DNA of 64,000 bases from Leifsonia sp. CL147. GTDB lineage: Bacteria; Actinomycetota; Actinomycetes; Actinomycetales; Microbacteriaceae. Shown here piece after piece: positions 42,290 through 53,511 of the stretch. The notes under the pieces were generated by a model. It did not search any database. It was not told the origin of the DNA and worked only from the letters and a program-made list of their open reading frames with translations. The position numbers were made by a program, and so were the translations under genes. Numbering within the stretch: position 1 is the stretch's first letter; the number at the start of each line of letters is the position of its first letter. The stretch covers positions 178,804 to 242,803 of the forward strand of contig NZ_FOTM01000004.1 in NCBI RefSeq assembly GCF_900114565.1, read 5' to 3'.

Positions 42290-43805
42290 CATCGAAAACG
42301 AGCACACCGCCGATTCCTACGGTCCAGACAGTGACGACCTCGTCGTCCGGCTCTCCGAGCTCGACGAGGACCTCGCGGTCCAGCGGGCGAACGCGCTCCG
42401 CAGCGGCCTCGAGGAGTACGAGCTCGAAGAGAGCGACCTCGACCTCCTCGACATCGCCGGTGAGGATGTCGAAGGCATCACCTACCTGCCCGCGCTGCCG
42501 GTGCTCGCCATCGTCGGCCGCCCGAACGTCGGCAAGTCGGCGCTCGTGAACCGCATCCTCGGTCGGCGTGAGGCCGTCGTGGAGGACACGCCCGGTGTGA
42601 CGCGCGACCGCGTCTCGTACCAGGCGGAGTGGAACGGCCGGAAGTTCACCCTGGTCGACACCGGCGGATGGGAGCCCGATGCCCGCGGCATCGACGCATC
42701 CGTCGCGGCGCAGGCGGAGGTCGCGATCGACCTGGCCGACGCCATCCTCTTCGTCGTGGATGCGACGGTCGGCCCGACCTCGACCGACGAGCGTGTCGTC
42801 CCGCTGCTGCGGAAGTCCGACAAGCCGGTCTTCCTGGCCGCCAACAAGGTCGACGACACGCGCCAGGAGCCGTACGCCGCCGAACTGTGGTCCCTCGGGC
42901 TGGGCGAGCCGCATCCCGTCTCCGCCCTGCACGGCCGCGGGGTGGCGGACCTGCTGGACGAGATCCTGAAGGTCCTGCCGGAGGAGTCCGCCTTCGCCAA
43001 GCGCGAGGTCGGCGGTCCCCGTCGTGTGGCCATCATCGGCCGGCCGAACGTCGGCAAGTCCTCGCTGCTGAACAAGACGGCGGGGGAGGAGCGCGTGGTC
43101 GTCAACGACCTCGCCGGCACCACCCGCGATCCGGTCGACGAGCAGGTCGAGCTCGGCGGCAAGGTGTGGCGGTTCGTCGACACCGCCGGCATCCGTCGCC
43201 GGGTGCACCTGCAGCAGGGCGCCGACTTCTACGCCTCGCTCCGCACCTCCACGGCGCTGGAGAAGGCGGAGGTCGCGGTCGTCGTCCTCGACGTGAGCGA
43301 GCCGATCAGCGAGCAGGACGTCCGCATCATCGACCTCGTCCTCGAGTCGGGCCGTGCGCTCGTGCTCGCGTTCAACAAGTGGGACCTCCTCGACGACGAG
43401 CGCCGCCGCTACCTGGAGCGCGAGATCGAGCAGGACCTCGCGCATGTCTCGTGGGCGCCGCGCGTCAACATCTCCGCTCGCACAGGCCGGCACCTGGAGA
43501 AGCTGGTCCCGGCACTGGAGACGGCGCTCGAGTCGTGGGATACCCGCATCCCGACCGGCAAGTTCAACGCCTTCCTCGCCGAGCTGACCGCGGCGCATCC
43601 GCACCCGGTCCGCGGCGGGAAGCAGCCGCGCATCCTGTTCGGCACGCAGGCGACGAGCCGGCCGCCGACATTCGTGGTCTTCACGACGGGCTTCCTCGAT
43701 CCCGGCTACCGGCGGTACATCGTCCGCCGCCTCCGGGAGGTCTACGGCTTCGACGGGTCGCCGATCGTGCTGAACATGCGCGTGCGCGAGAAGCGCAAGC
43801 GCTAG
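42282..43805 (+). CDS. der: Ribosome biogenesis GTPase Der (EngA)
   Basis: 507 residues. Two tandem GTPase domains, G1 motifs [13 protein letters not shown] (about 74-86) and [13 protein letters not shown] (about 253-265), and a C-terminal KH-like domain. An acidic N-terminal extension of about 65 residues is typical of actinobacterial members. Needed for 50S assembly. Confidence 0.96.
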   Translation: MSDIENEHTADSYGPDSDDLVVRLSELDEDLAVQRANALRSGLEEYELEESDLDLLDIAGEDVEGITYLPALPVLAIVGRPNVGKSALVNRILGRREAVVEDTPGVTRDRVSYQAEWNGRKFTLVDTGGWEPDARGIDASVAAQAEVAIDLADAILFVVDATVGPTSTDERVVPLLRKSDKPVFLAANKVDDTRQEPYAAELWSLGLGEPHPVSALHGRGVADLLDEILKVLPEESAFAKREVGGPRRVAIIGRPNVGKSSLLNKTAGEERVVVNDLAGTTRDPVDEQVELGGKVWRFVDTAGIRRRVHLQQGADFYASLRTSTALEKAEVAVVVLDVSEPISEQDVRIIDLVLESGRALVLAFNKWDLLDDERRRYLEREIEQDLAHVSWAPRVNISARTGRHLEKLVPALETALESWDTRIPTGKFNAFLAELTAAHPHPVRGGKQPRILFGTQATSRPPTFVVFTTGFLDPGYRRYIVRRLREVYGFDGSPIVLNMRVREKRKR

Positions 43806-43887
43806 CCGTCGCCGACGCGACCCGTCCGTGCCGTCCGTGTCAAGAGCGACACGCGGGCGGTTCGCCCGATGTTCACGTCATCGGCGC

Positions 43888-43906
43888 CCCCAAAGAGGGG
43901 GCGACC
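43888..43906 (+). terminator. Hairpin after der
   Basis: CGCCCCC-AAAGA-GGGGGCG, 7-bp stem, about 85 nt after the der stop; no U-tract. Confidence 0.55.
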
Positions 43907-43912
43907 ATAACG

Positions 43913-43947
43913 GGGGTATTTGTACCCCTGTCTGTCCTCACTATGGT
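43913..43947 (+). promoter_or_regulatory. Promoter of the GT2/GH18 operon with overlapping dyad
   Basis: TTGTAC (43920-43925) and TATGGT (43942-43947) are spaced 16 nt. The dyad GGGGTA-TTTG-TACCCC (43913-43928) covers the -35 box and is a plausible operator. Confidence 0.6.
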
Positions 43948-44020
43948 GGACAACTGGGAGCTACCCGACCGTGTCTGCCCGAGGGCACGGGCTCCCGTCA
44001 CCCGAGGACCGTACCCGATC

Positions 44021-46414
44021 ATGAGCTCTACAGCTGCATACACCCCTGCCCGAAAGCGCCAGCTCGGCTCCGAGAAGCGCACTGAACCGCTCCCGACGGT
44101 CCACCCGAGGCCGTCGGATCGCAAGATCACCTGGAGCCGCGTCGCCATCGTGCTGACCGTGCTCTTCTGGGCGATCTACGTGGTCACCACGATCATCCGC
44201 CAGTTCATCGACAGCGGAAGCCAGAACTTCCGCTTCACGATGGAGGCCATCGGTTACACGGTCGTCGTCACCTTCCTCACCTTCTCGGCCCTGATGTACC
44301 TGGTGGCCCGGCAGGGAGCGCTCCAGCGCTTCCAGAAGCACGTCCGCGTGCCGCGCGCCGAGCTCGACCGGCACTTCGCCGAGAACCAGCCCTCCATCAC
44401 CGTGCTCGTGCCCTCGTACGCCGAGGAGCCGGAGGTCGTCCGGATGACGCTGCTCTCCGCGGCCCTCCAGGAGTTCCCCTCCAAGCGCGTGGTGCTGCTG
44501 CTCGACGACAGCCCGAATCCGACCGATCCGGCCGTCCTCGAACGGCTCGAGGCCACGCGGAACCTCGCCGACGACCTCAGTGCCCTGCTGGCCGAGCCTC
44601 GGTTCCGGTTCTCGGACGCGCTCATGCGCTACGAGCTCGGGGACTCGGGCGTGTACGCCACGGACGAGTCCGCGATCGAGCTCGCCAACCAGTACCGCTG
44701 GGCGGCCGAGTGGCTCTACGGCCAGGCCGAGGCGCACGCCGTCGAGGACCACGTCGACGTCTTCTTCGCCGACCAGGTGCTGCGCGCCCTCGGCGACGAC
44801 CTGGCGCTGACCGGCGAGGCCGTCGCCGCCGCCTACGCCTCCGGCGCCTCCCTGACCACGAAGCGCGTGGCCCAGCTGTACCGCCGCCTCGCCTGGACCT
44901 TCGACGCCGAGCTCACCGTCTTCGAGCGCAAGAAGTGGGCCTCCCTCTCGCACGAGGCCAACAAGGCGATGAACCTGAACGCCTACATCGGCCTCATGGG
45001 CGGAACGTTCCGCGTCGAGGAGACGCCGGACGGCCCGGTCCTGAACCCGGTTCCCGGTGGCCAGCGGCGCGTCGGCGACATCGTGATCCCGGACAGCGAC
45101 TTCCTGCTGACGCTGGATGCCGACTCCATTCTGCTGCGCGAGTACTGCCTCCGGCTCACCTACTTCCTGCAGCAGCCCGACAACGCCCGCGTCGCCGTGA
45201 CGCAGACGCCGTACTCGTCCTTCCGCGGCGCCGGCACCCGCATCGAGCGCCTCGCCGGAGCGACGACCGACATCCAGCACATCCTGCACCAGGGCAAGAG
45301 CTACTACGGCGCGACCTTCTGGGTGGGTGCGAACGCGGTGATCCGCAAGCGCGCGCTCGAGGACATCGTCGAGACCGAGTTCGTCGGCGGCTTCGAGGTG
45401 CGCCGGTACATCCAGGACCGCACCGTCATCGAGGACACCGAGTCGAGCATCGACCTCGGCACCCACGGCTGGACGCTCGCCAACTACCCGGAGCGCCTCA
45501 GCTACTCGGCGACGCCGCCGGACTTCGGCTCGCTCATCGTGCAGCGGCGCCGCTGGGCGAACGGCGGGCTCCTCATCCTGCCGAAGCTCTGGCGTCAGGT
45601 GAAGGAGCGGAAGCGCCGCGGTGAGACCGTGTCCCGCATCGAGCTGCTGCTGCGCATCAACTACATGGCGTCGATCAGCTGGGCGAGCTTCGGCCTGGTC
45701 TTCCTGCTGGCGTACCCGTACGACGGCCGGCTGCTCAGCCCGATGGTCCTCCTCGCCGCACTGCCGTACTTCATCAGCCAGGCCGCTGACCTCCGCTACA
45801 CCGGGTACAAGGCCACCGACATCCTGCGGATCTACGGGTTCAACCTGATCCTGCTTCCGGTGAACCTCGCCGGAGTCCTGAAGTCCATCCAGCAGTCCCT
45901 GACCGGCAAGAAGATCCCGTTCGCCCGCACGCCCAAGGTGAGGAATCGCACGGCTTCGCCGCTGCTCTACGTCGTCGCGCCGCTCGCGATCGTCGCGTTC
46001 TCGCTGTTCACGCTGTGGCGCGACTGGAACGCACACAACTGGGGCAACGCCGCGTTCGCCGCGTTCAACGCGACGCTCGCCATCTGGGCCATCGTCTCCT
46101 ACATCGGAATCGGCAACACGATCGTCGACATCTGGCTCGGCGTGACCAAGCCGCTCTACGTGGACAAGTCCCGCAAGCGGGCGTCCGAGCAGGCGCAGCC
46201 GCAGACGGCCGCGCTCGACTGGCGCTCCGTGCTCTACTACGGGCACACCGGCGGCGAGGTGCCCCACCTGGCGGGCGTCGGCGCGTTGACGGGAGAGCCG
46301 GCCGTCGCCGGGTCCGCCGTGTCCGCCGGGTCCGCCGGGTCCGCCGGGTCCGCCGGCGCCGAGCCGGTCGGCGAGGACTCCCCGTCCGTCAGCGCCGAGA
46401 GGCAGGTCGCCTGA
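44021..46414 (+). CDS. Processive family-2 glycosyltransferase (cellulose-synthase-like)
   Basis: 797 residues. Two N-terminal TM segments (about 37-60 and 74-95), a cytosolic GT-A domain and C-terminal TM segments from about 545 to 715. GT motifs: VLLLDDSPNPTD (first Asp), TLDADS (DxD), ED after TVIEDTES and QRRRW. An insert of roughly 200 residues lies between the first Asp and DxD. The C-terminus carries GSA repeats. It should polymerise a sugar nucleotide and export a beta-linked glycan; the sugar is unknown, and no PilZ or bcsB is seen. The GH18 gene overlaps its stop. Confidence 0.85.
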   Translation: MSSTAAYTPARKRQLGSEKRTEPLPTVHPRPSDRKITWSRVAIVLTVLFWAIYVVTTIIRQFIDSGSQNFRFTMEAIGYTVVVTFLTFSALMYLVARQGALQRFQKHVRVPRAELDRHFAENQPSITVLVPSYAEEPEVVRMTLLSAALQEFPSKRVVLLLDDSPNPTDPAVLERLEATRNLADDLSALLAEPRFRFSDALMRYELGDSGVYATDESAIELANQYRWAAEWLYGQAEAHAVEDHVDVFFADQVLRALGDDLALTGEAVAAAYASGASLTTKRVAQLYRRLAWTFDAELTVFERKKWASLSHEANKAMNLNAYIGLMGGTFRVEETPDGPVLNPVPGGQRRVGDIVIPDSDFLLTLDADSILLREYCLRLTYFLQQPDNARVAVTQTPYSSFRGAGTRIERLAGATTDIQHILHQGKSYYGATFWVGANAVIRKRALEDIVETEFVGGFEVRRYIQDRTVIEDTESSIDLGTHGWTLANYPERLSYSATPPDFGSLIVQRRRWANGGLLILPKLWRQVKERKRRGETVSRIELLLRINYMASISWASFGLVFLLAYPYDGRLLSPMVLLAALPYFISQAADLRYTGYKATDILRIYGFNLILLPVNLAGVLKSIQQSLTGKKIPFARTPKVRNRTASPLLYVVAPLAIVAFSLFTLWRDWNAHNWGNAAFAAFNATLAIWAIVSYIGIGNTIVDIWLGVTKPLYVDKSRKRASEQAQPQTAALDWRSVLYYGHTGGEVPHLAGVGALTGEPAVAGSAVSAGSAGSAGSAGAEPVGEDSPSVSAERQVA

Positions 46415-48021
46415 TGTCCCGCGCATCCAAGAAGCAGGCCGTCTCCGACCTCAACCGGGCTCAGGCGCCCGAATCGACCGGCGGCCGTCGTCTCTCCCCG
46501 TGGCGCGTGATCGCGGCAGCACTGGTCGGCATCGTCGTCGTCTCCGTCGGCGCCGTCGGCCTGCAGTGGTGGTCCGCCCGCGCGGCCGTCGACGCGAAGC
46601 CGTGGTTCGCCTCCTATGTGGATGTCACGGCCACCCCCCGGTTCGCGTTCGAGAACATGGGGACCACCTCCACGAAGGATGCGGTGCTGTCGTTCATCGT
46701 GTCCTCGCCGGAGAAGGCGTGCACACCCAGCTGGGGCGGTGCGTACACGCTCGACCAGGCACGCGGATCCCTCGACCTCGACCGCCGGATCGCGCGCCTG
46801 CAGCAGCAGGGCGGGACCGTCGCGGTCTCGTTCGGCGGCCAGCGGAACGACGAGCTCGCGGTCGGCTGCACCGATCCCTCAGCCCTGAAGAAGGCGTACG
46901 CCTCGGTCGTCGACCGCTACAAGATCGGCACCATCGACCTCGACCTGGAGGGCAGCGGTCTCGCCGACCACGACGCCACCACGCGCCGAGCCACCGCCAT
47001 CGCCGCTCTGCAGCAGGAGCGCAGGTCCCAGGGCAAGGCCCTCGCCGTCTGGCTGACCCTCCCGGTCGCGCCGACGGGCATGAGCTCGGACGCGACGGAC
47101 GCCATCGCCGCCATGCTCGCGGCCAAGGTGGATGTGGCGGGCGTCAACGTCATGACCATGGACTTCGGCAACTCCAAGGACGCGAAGGCATCCCTGGCGA
47201 AGAACTCGGAGACGGCCGTCTCCGCAGCCCAGCGTCAGCTCGGCGTCCTGTACGACCGGGCCAAGCTGCACCAGAGCGACCCGAACCTGTGGGCCAAACT
47301 GGGTGCGACTCCGATGATCGGGCAGAACGACGTAGGGGACGAGGTCTTCACGATCGCAGATGCCACCGCGTTCAACGCCTGGGCCGTCTCGAACGGACTC
47401 GGCCGCATGTCCATGTGGTCCGCCAACCGCGACGCCACCTGTGGCACGAACTACGTGGATGTGTCGGTCGTCTCGGTCGCGTGCAGCGGCGTCGCCCAGG
47501 GCAAGAAGACGTTCGCCGGCATCCTGTCCACGGGCTTCGACGGTCACATCGGTCTGGGGGAGGGCGCCGTCACGACGGCCGAGCCGACCACCACCGCGGC
47601 CGCCGACGACCCCGCCCACTCCCCGTACCCGGTGTGGGCGACGAAGAACTCGTACCTCAAGGGCACGAAGGTCGTCTGGCACCACAACGTCTACGTCGCC
47701 AAATGGTGGACGAAGGGCGACGTGCCCGACAACCCCGTCCTGAACTCGTGGGAGACCCCGTGGCAGCTCGTCGGCCCGGTGCTCCCGGGCGAGACGCCCA
47801 TCCCGCAGCCGACCCTGCCCGCCGGAACCTATCCGAACTGGGCGGGCACTGCGGACTACGACAAGGGTCAGCGCGTGCTCTTCGACGGCGTACCCTTTGA
47901 AGCGAAGTGGTGGACGCAGGGCGACAGCCCGGAGGCGGCCAGCGCGAACCCCGACTCGTCCCCCTGGACCCCGTTGACCCAGGACGAGATCGACCAGATC
48001 ATCGGCGGCACCGCCCGCTGA
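46414..48021 (+). CDS. Secreted or anchored GH18 chitinase-like protein with two chitin-binding modules
   Basis: 535 residues. An N-terminal signal anchor lies at about 30-52. The GH18 barrel has IDLDLEG (D-x-D-x-E, catalytic Glu) and FGGQRNDEL strand 3. Two C-terminal CBM5/12-like modules follow, YPVWATKNSYLKGTKVVWHHN and YPNWAGTADYDKGQRVLFDG, each with the KWWTKGD/KWWTQGD motif. It is translationally coupled to the GT2 gene (TGATG), so it probably trims or binds the polymer made by that enzyme. Confidence 0.85.
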   Translation: MSRASKKQAVSDLNRAQAPESTGGRRLSPWRVIAAALVGIVVVSVGAVGLQWWSARAAVDAKPWFASYVDVTATPRFAFENMGTTSTKDAVLSFIVSSPEKACTPSWGGAYTLDQARGSLDLDRRIARLQQQGGTVAVSFGGQRNDELAVGCTDPSALKKAYASVVDRYKIGTIDLDLEGSGLADHDATTRRATAIAALQQERRSQGKALAVWLTLPVAPTGMSSDATDAIAAMLAAKVDVAGVNVMTMDFGNSKDAKASLAKNSETAVSAAQRQLGVLYDRAKLHQSDPNLWAKLGATPMIGQNDVGDEVFTIADATAFNAWAVSNGLGRMSMWSANRDATCGTNYVDVSVVSVACSGVAQGKKTFAGILSTGFDGHIGLGEGAVTTAEPTTTAAADDPAHSPYPVWATKNSYLKGTKVVWHHNVYVAKWWTKGDVPDNPVLNSWETPWQLVGPVLPGETPIPQPTLPAGTYPNWAGTADYDKGQRVLFDGVPFEAKWWTQGDSPEAASANPDSSPWTPLTQDEIDQIIGGTAR

Positions 48022-48146
48022 TCCCAGCTCGGCGGCGGGATGTTGACTCCCCCCATCGCATCCCGTCGCCGACCACACCTGGACTCCCGCTGCGGGGCGG
48101 TGCGTCCGGGCGCGAGTGCGCGCCGCTGTGCGGCGTGCACCGCGCA

Positions 48147-48201
48147 GTGTCGGCGGGGCGCCGTGCTCCGTCGGGCGGTGCACGGTCCGCCCCGCCGACA
48201 C
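48147..48201 (+). terminator. Long stem after the GH18 gene
   Basis: Perfect 14-bp outer arms 48147-48160/48188-48201 enclose an inner CCGTGC/GCACGG stem. It lies in a 280-nt gap that otherwise holds GC-rich DNA and the tRNA promoter. Confidence 0.6.
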
Positions 48202-48251
48202 GCAAGCTCCGTCGCGTTGTCCGCCGTGCGCGGCCCCTCGCCGCGACACGC

Positions 48252-48257
48252 TAAGAT
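48252..48257 (+). promoter_or_regulatory. -10 box of the tRNA-Pro gene
   Basis: TAAGAT, about 46 nt before the tRNA; no clear -35. Confidence 0.5.
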
Positions 48258-48303
48258 GGACGAGTTGCCTCGCCCGGTGCCCTTCGGCCCGACGGAGCGA
48301 CAG

Positions 48304-48377
<74 letters not shown>

Positions 48378-48378
48378 C

Positions 48379-48444
48379 GTAACGAAAGAGCCGGTGGGCA
48401 CGTGGTCGCTTCGCGACCTCCGTGCCCACCGGCTCTTTCGTTAC
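48379..48444 (+). terminator. Terminator of tRNA-Pro
   Basis: Perfect 24-bp arms 48379-48402/48421-48444 with an inner GGTCGC..GCGACC stem, starting 2 nt after the tRNA. The right arm contains CTCTTTCGTT. Confidence 0.9.
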
Positions 48445-48732
48445 TCGCTGCTGTCTAATGGGGTCCCCGCCCGCGCGGGGCCCGGGCGCCGACCCGAGCG
48501 CAGCGAGGGCCGGTGTTCGGGGGAGCGGGTGGGGCGCAGCCCGGTGACGGGCGTGAAGAACCGGTAGACCTCTGTTTCAACCGCCGCTCTCGCACCCTTG
48601 TCCGGCCACCCACACCCACACCCTCGCCCTCCGGCCCCGCATCCCGACCGCCCTCCACCACCGCACTTGACCGGGACCTTGCGCGGCGCGAACTCCGTGT
48701 CTGCGGCGTTTGGGAACGTCTGCTGCCGCGCG
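48445..48732. other. Unassigned GC-rich intergenic region
   Basis: About 290 nt with no supportable gene. Short ORFs in several frames lack ribosome-binding sites. It contains short local inverted repeats and a run of CCACC-like triplets. Confidence 0.6.
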
Positions 48733-48836
48733 AGCAGGCGCACACGTTACGAACCGCCGCATGCGCAGGCGCACACGTTACGAAGTGCCGCACGAGCACG
48801 CGCGCGTCGGGCGAACTGCGGCGCGAGCACGCGCGC
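48733..48836. repeat. 31-bp-period repeat, about 4 degenerate units
   Basis: CAGGCGCACACGTTACGAA occurs at 48735 and 48766; GAGCACGCGCGCG occurs at 48794 and 48825. All spacings are about 31 bp. It lies upstream of the padR promoter. Confidence 0.65.
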
Positions 48837-48844
48837 GCGAGTGC

Positions 48845-48884
48845 TTGCCAACCACACCTCAGCGATATATCGTTAACTATCGCT
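48845..48884 (+). promoter_or_regulatory. padR promoter and operator dyad
   Basis: TTGCCA (48845-48850) and TATCGT (48868-48873) are spaced 17 nt. The dyad AGCGATA-N10-TATCGCT (48861-48884) overlaps the -10 box. PadR proteins commonly repress their own promoter at AT-centred dyads of this type. Confidence 0.65.
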
Positions 48885-48904
48885 GACCACACAAGGAGGC
48901 ACCC

Positions 48905-49465
48905 ATGTCATCGTCATTCTCCGCCGGCGGGTTCGGTGGCCGCATGGACCCGGAGGCCATGTGGCAGGCGTTCGAGCAGTTGCGGTCCACGATCGAGAAG
49001 AAGGTGGGGACGCGGATGGGACGCGGCGACGTCCGCGCCGCCGTGCTGGCCCTGCTCGCCGAGAAGCCGATGCACGGCTACCAGATCATCCGCGAGATCG
49101 AGGAGCGCAGCGGCGGCAGCTGGAAGCCCAGTGCGGGATCGGTGTACCCGACGCTGCAGCTGCTCTCCGACGAGGGGCTCATCACCGCGGAGGAGTCCAA
49201 CGGACGCAAGACGTACGCGCTGACCGAGGCCGGACGCGAGGTCGCCGCGGCCGAGGGCGCCGTGCCGTGGCTGGGCGACGAGACCGCCGACCGGCGCGCG
49301 CCGGGGATGGGCGCGGGCCACGGCGCCCTGCCGAAGGCGGGCATCGAGCTCGCGCAGGCCGCTGCACAGGTGCACCGCACGGGGACACCGGAGCAGATCG
49401 CGGAGGCGGCCACCGTCCTCGAAGAGGCGCGCCGGCGGCTGTACGCGATCCTCGCCCAGGGCTGA
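48905..49465 (+). CDS. PadR-family transcriptional regulator
   Basis: 186 residues. Winged-helix core: VRAAVLALLAEKPMHGYQIIREIEERSGGSWKPSAGSVYPTLQ (about 39-81), then wing and a C-terminal dimerisation helix (about 140-180). AAGGAGG precedes the ATG. The ABC1 kinase gene starts 4 nt after its stop, so it is likely the local autoregulator of this pair. Confidence 0.92.
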   Translation: MSSSFSAGGFGGRMDPEAMWQAFEQLRSTIEKKVGTRMGRGDVRAAVLALLAEKPMHGYQIIREIEERSGGSWKPSAGSVYPTLQLLSDEGLITAEESNGRKTYALTEAGREVAAAEGAVPWLGDETADRRAPGMGAGHGALPKAGIELAQAAAQVHRTGTPEQIAEAATVLEEARRRLYAILAQG

Positions 49466-49469
49466 GCGG

Positions 49470-51308
<1,839 letters not shown>

Positions 51309-51346
51309 GGCGGAATACCGCCTGATGGATGGGCGTTTCACCGACC

Positions 51347-51724
51347 ATGGCAACCACTGAGATCACGTCGACCAACCACGACCAGACCGTCGCCGACGGC
51401 ATCGTGCTGCTCGACTTCTGGGCCGACTGGTGCGGTCCCTGTCACATGTTCGCGCCCGTGTTCGAGAAGGCGTCCGAGCAGCACTCCGACATCACGTTCG
51501 GCAAGATCGACACCGAGGCGCAGCAGGAGCTGGCCGCGTCCTACGGCATCCAGTCCATCCCGACCCTCATCGCGTACCGCGACGGCATCCCGCTGTTCTC
51601 GCAGGCCGGCGCATTGCCGGGCGAGGCGGTCGAGGACCTCATCGAGCAGATCCGCGAGCTCGACATGACCGAGGTGCGGAAGCAGTACGAAGAGCTGAAG
51701 GCGGCCGCTCAGCAGCAGGCCTGA
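51347..51724 (+). CDS. Thioredoxin-family protein
   Basis: 125 residues. Redox motif WADWCGPC at about 24-31 and cis-Pro in IQSIPTLIAY. A longer C-terminal helix (QYEELKAAAQQQA) than in small thioredoxins. ATG at 51347 gives the normal N-terminus; ATG at 51329 would add six residues. Confidence 0.92.
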   Translation: MATTEITSTNHDQTVADGIVLLDFWADWCGPCHMFAPVFEKASEQHSDITFGKIDTEAQQELAASYGIQSIPTLIAYRDGIPLFSQAGALPGEAVEDLIEQIRELDMTEVRKQYEELKAAAQQQA

Positions 51725-51735
51725 GTCACGCAGCG

Positions 51736-51772
51736 AAGGCGCGGCGACGTCATTCGACGGGCGCCGCGCCTT
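51736..51772. terminator. Bidirectional terminator between thioredoxin and the 48-codon gene
   Basis: 11-bp arms 51736-51746/51762-51772 (AAGGCGCGGCG/CGCCGCGCCTT) flanked by A and T runs on the two sides. Confidence 0.8.
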
Positions 51773-51896
51773 TCCCGTTGCCGCTGCGGGCGTCGCGGAT
51801 GCCCGCAGCCACGGCGCGTCGGATCACCCAATAGAGGGCGCACAGCGCGACCGCAGCGATCGTGACGGTCAGGGCGAGGCTGGTCAACGGGTCCAT
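51750..51896 (-). CDS. 48-residue single-TM protein
   Basis: [23 protein letters not shown] gives one TM segment at about 5-26, then a basic tail. AAGGAC lies before the ATG. It is downstream of the 102-codon membrane gene. No family recognised. Confidence 0.6.
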   Translation of the reverse strand: MDPLTSLALTVTIAAVALCALYWVIRRAVAAGIRDARSGNGKGAAPVE

Positions 51897-51898
51897 GG

Positions 51899-51949
51899 TC
51901 AGTCCTTGGTCCTTGGTCCTCGGTCCTCGGTCCTCAGTCCTCAGTCCTC
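51899..51949 (-). repeat. 7-bp tandem repeat upstream of the 48-codon gene
   Basis: About seven copies of GGTCCTY (minus strand RAGGACC, Shine-Dalgarno-like). The repeat spans the end of the upstream gene and the start region of the small gene. Confidence 0.8.
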
Positions 51950-52249
51950 GTCGGCGACCGTGTCGGCGACGGCGACGCGTTCGTGCGCCGGCGTGAGCAG
52001 CCTGCCGACGTACGCCATGACGACCGACGCCCCGATCAGGGCGACGCCGACCGGGGCGATGGCCTGCATGATGATTCGTGTGCACACGTCCAGCAGAAGC
52101 ATCAGCCCTTGGTCGACCGTCGCTCCTCCTTGCGCGTTGAGGAAGGTGTAGCTCAGGTTCGGGACGAGGACTGCCAGCAGCAACCCACCGATGGTCAGCC
52201 CGATTCCCCACCACAGCACGACCTTCGGTCGCAGCTTCGACTCTTTCAC
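51941..52249 (-). CDS. Two-TM membrane protein
   Basis: 102 residues with TM segments near 12-32 and 58-83 (APVGVALIGASVVMAYVG); the remainder is polar. GTG start at 52249 with GGGGA upstream. No family recognised. It forms a probable two-gene unit with the 48-residue protein gene. Confidence 0.7.
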   Translation of the reverse strand: MKESKLRPKVVLWWGIGLTIGGLLLAVLVPNLSYTFLNAQGGATVDQGLMLLLDVCTRIIMQAIAPVGVALIGASVVMAYVGRLLTPAHERVAVADTVADED

Positions 52250-52304
52250 AGACGTCCCCCTTGGTCGCGTTCACGCCGGTGCTAGCGGATGCGCGGTGTC
52301 GGGT

Positions 52305-52387
52305 ACCGAAGGAGATCGGGGCTCGAATCTCCTTCGAATGGCAGTACTGAAGGAGATTCGGCCGGAAGCCGTTCGAATTTCCTTCGA
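52305..52387. repeat. Dispersed two-hairpin element, copy 2
   Basis: Same tandem hairpins as at 17269-17353, including TACCGAAGGAGATCGGG, GGCAGTACTGAAGGAGATTCG and a closing TTCGAATTTCCTTCGATC-like arm. It occupies the 190-nt gap between the membrane-protein gene start and the lacI-type gene end. Confidence 0.9.
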
Positions 52388-52439
52388 TCCGAGGTCCCTC
52401 CGGGACGGGGAGGCGGCGGAGGCGGCCGAGAGGGAGGCG

Positions 52440-53474
52440 TTAGCGGCGGGCGGTGTGCGCCGAGGAGAGCGCCGCGCTGCTCGCGCGCGCGACGAGTGCC
52501 GGCTGGAACTCGACGTGGACCGGCTGCGCGTCCGGCTTGGCCGTGAGCTGCAGCAGCAGGTCCATCGCGGTCGAGCCGATCTCGAGGCTGGGCTGGCGGA
52601 TCGAGGAGAGGGGTACCACGGCCGCCGACGCGAACGCGATGTCGTCGTAGCCGATCAGGGCAACATCCTCCGGCACCCGGATGCCCGCCTGCAACAGGCT
52701 CTGCAGCAACCCGATGGCGACCAGGTCGTTGGCGGCGAAGACGGCGTCCGGGCGATCTCCCGCCGCGCGCTCGGCGAGGGCCGCACCGACGCGCTGCCCT
52801 CCCTCGATCGTGAGGTTCTCCGTCTCCAGCTTCTCGACCGTGCCGCCGGGGAGAGAGGACGCGACCTCCTCTGTCGCCCCGCGGTAGCGGTGGGCGACCT
52901 GCTCGATGGCGAAGGGTCCTCCGGCGAAGGCGATACGGCGGAACCCCTGCTCGATCAGGTGGGCCGCGGCGAGGCGTCCACCGGCGACGTCGTCCACGGC
53001 GACCGAGCTGAACGAACGGTCGAGGCTGGTGCGGTCGACCAGCACCGAGGGGATGCCGCGGTCCCGCAGGCGATGCAGGCTCGGGGTCGCATCGCCGACG
53101 GGCGAGATCAGCACGCCGCGGATGCGCTCCTGCTCGAACATGGTCAGGTAGCCGGCTTCGCGCTGCTCGTTCTCGTCCGAGTTGCCGACCAGCACCGAGA
53201 GCCTGTCGCGCGCCGCCCGGTCTTCGGCGCCCCGGATGAGCGAGGCGAAGAACGGGTTGCCCACGTCGAGGACCACCATGCCGATCCCGCTGCCCTGACC
53301 CATCCGGAGTTGGCGGGCGGCGTTGTTGCGCACGAAGCCCAGTTCGGCGATCGCGGTCTGCACGCGCTGCACCACGGCGTCGGAGACCCGCTCGGGACGG
53401 TTCAGGACGTTGGAGACCGTCCCGACCGAGACGCCGGCGAGGGCGGCGACATCCTTGACACTGGCGGACGGCAT
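52440..53474 (-). CDS. LacI-family regulator of the rhamnose cluster
   Basis: 344 residues. N-terminal HTH (VKDVAALAGVSVGTVSNVLNRPERVS, about 6-31) with the hinge helix ARQLRMG, then a periplasmic-binding-like effector domain. Divergent from the rhamnose ABC genes, with CGTTTCA-type operators between them. Predicted to repress until rhamnose or a derivative binds; the effector is inferred from context. Confidence 0.9.
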   Translation of the reverse strand: MPSASVKDVAALAGVSVGTVSNVLNRPERVSDAVVQRVQTAIAELGFVRNNAARQLRMGQGSGIGMVVLDVGNPFFASLIRGAEDRAARDRLSVLVGNSDENEQREAGYLTMFEQERIRGVLISPVGDATPSLHRLRDRGIPSVLVDRTSLDRSFSSVAVDDVAGGRLAAAHLIEQGFRRIAFAGGPFAIEQVAHRYRGATEEVASSLPGGTVEKLETENLTIEGGQRVGAALAERAAGDRPDAVFAANDLVAIGLLQSLLQAGIRVPEDVALIGYDDIAFASAAVVPLSSIRQPSLEIGSTAMDLLLQLTAKPDAQPVHVEFQPALVARASSAALSSAHTARR

Positions 53475-53511
53475 GGCGCTCCTTCATTCGAGGCAGTGCT
53501 GCATATTATGC

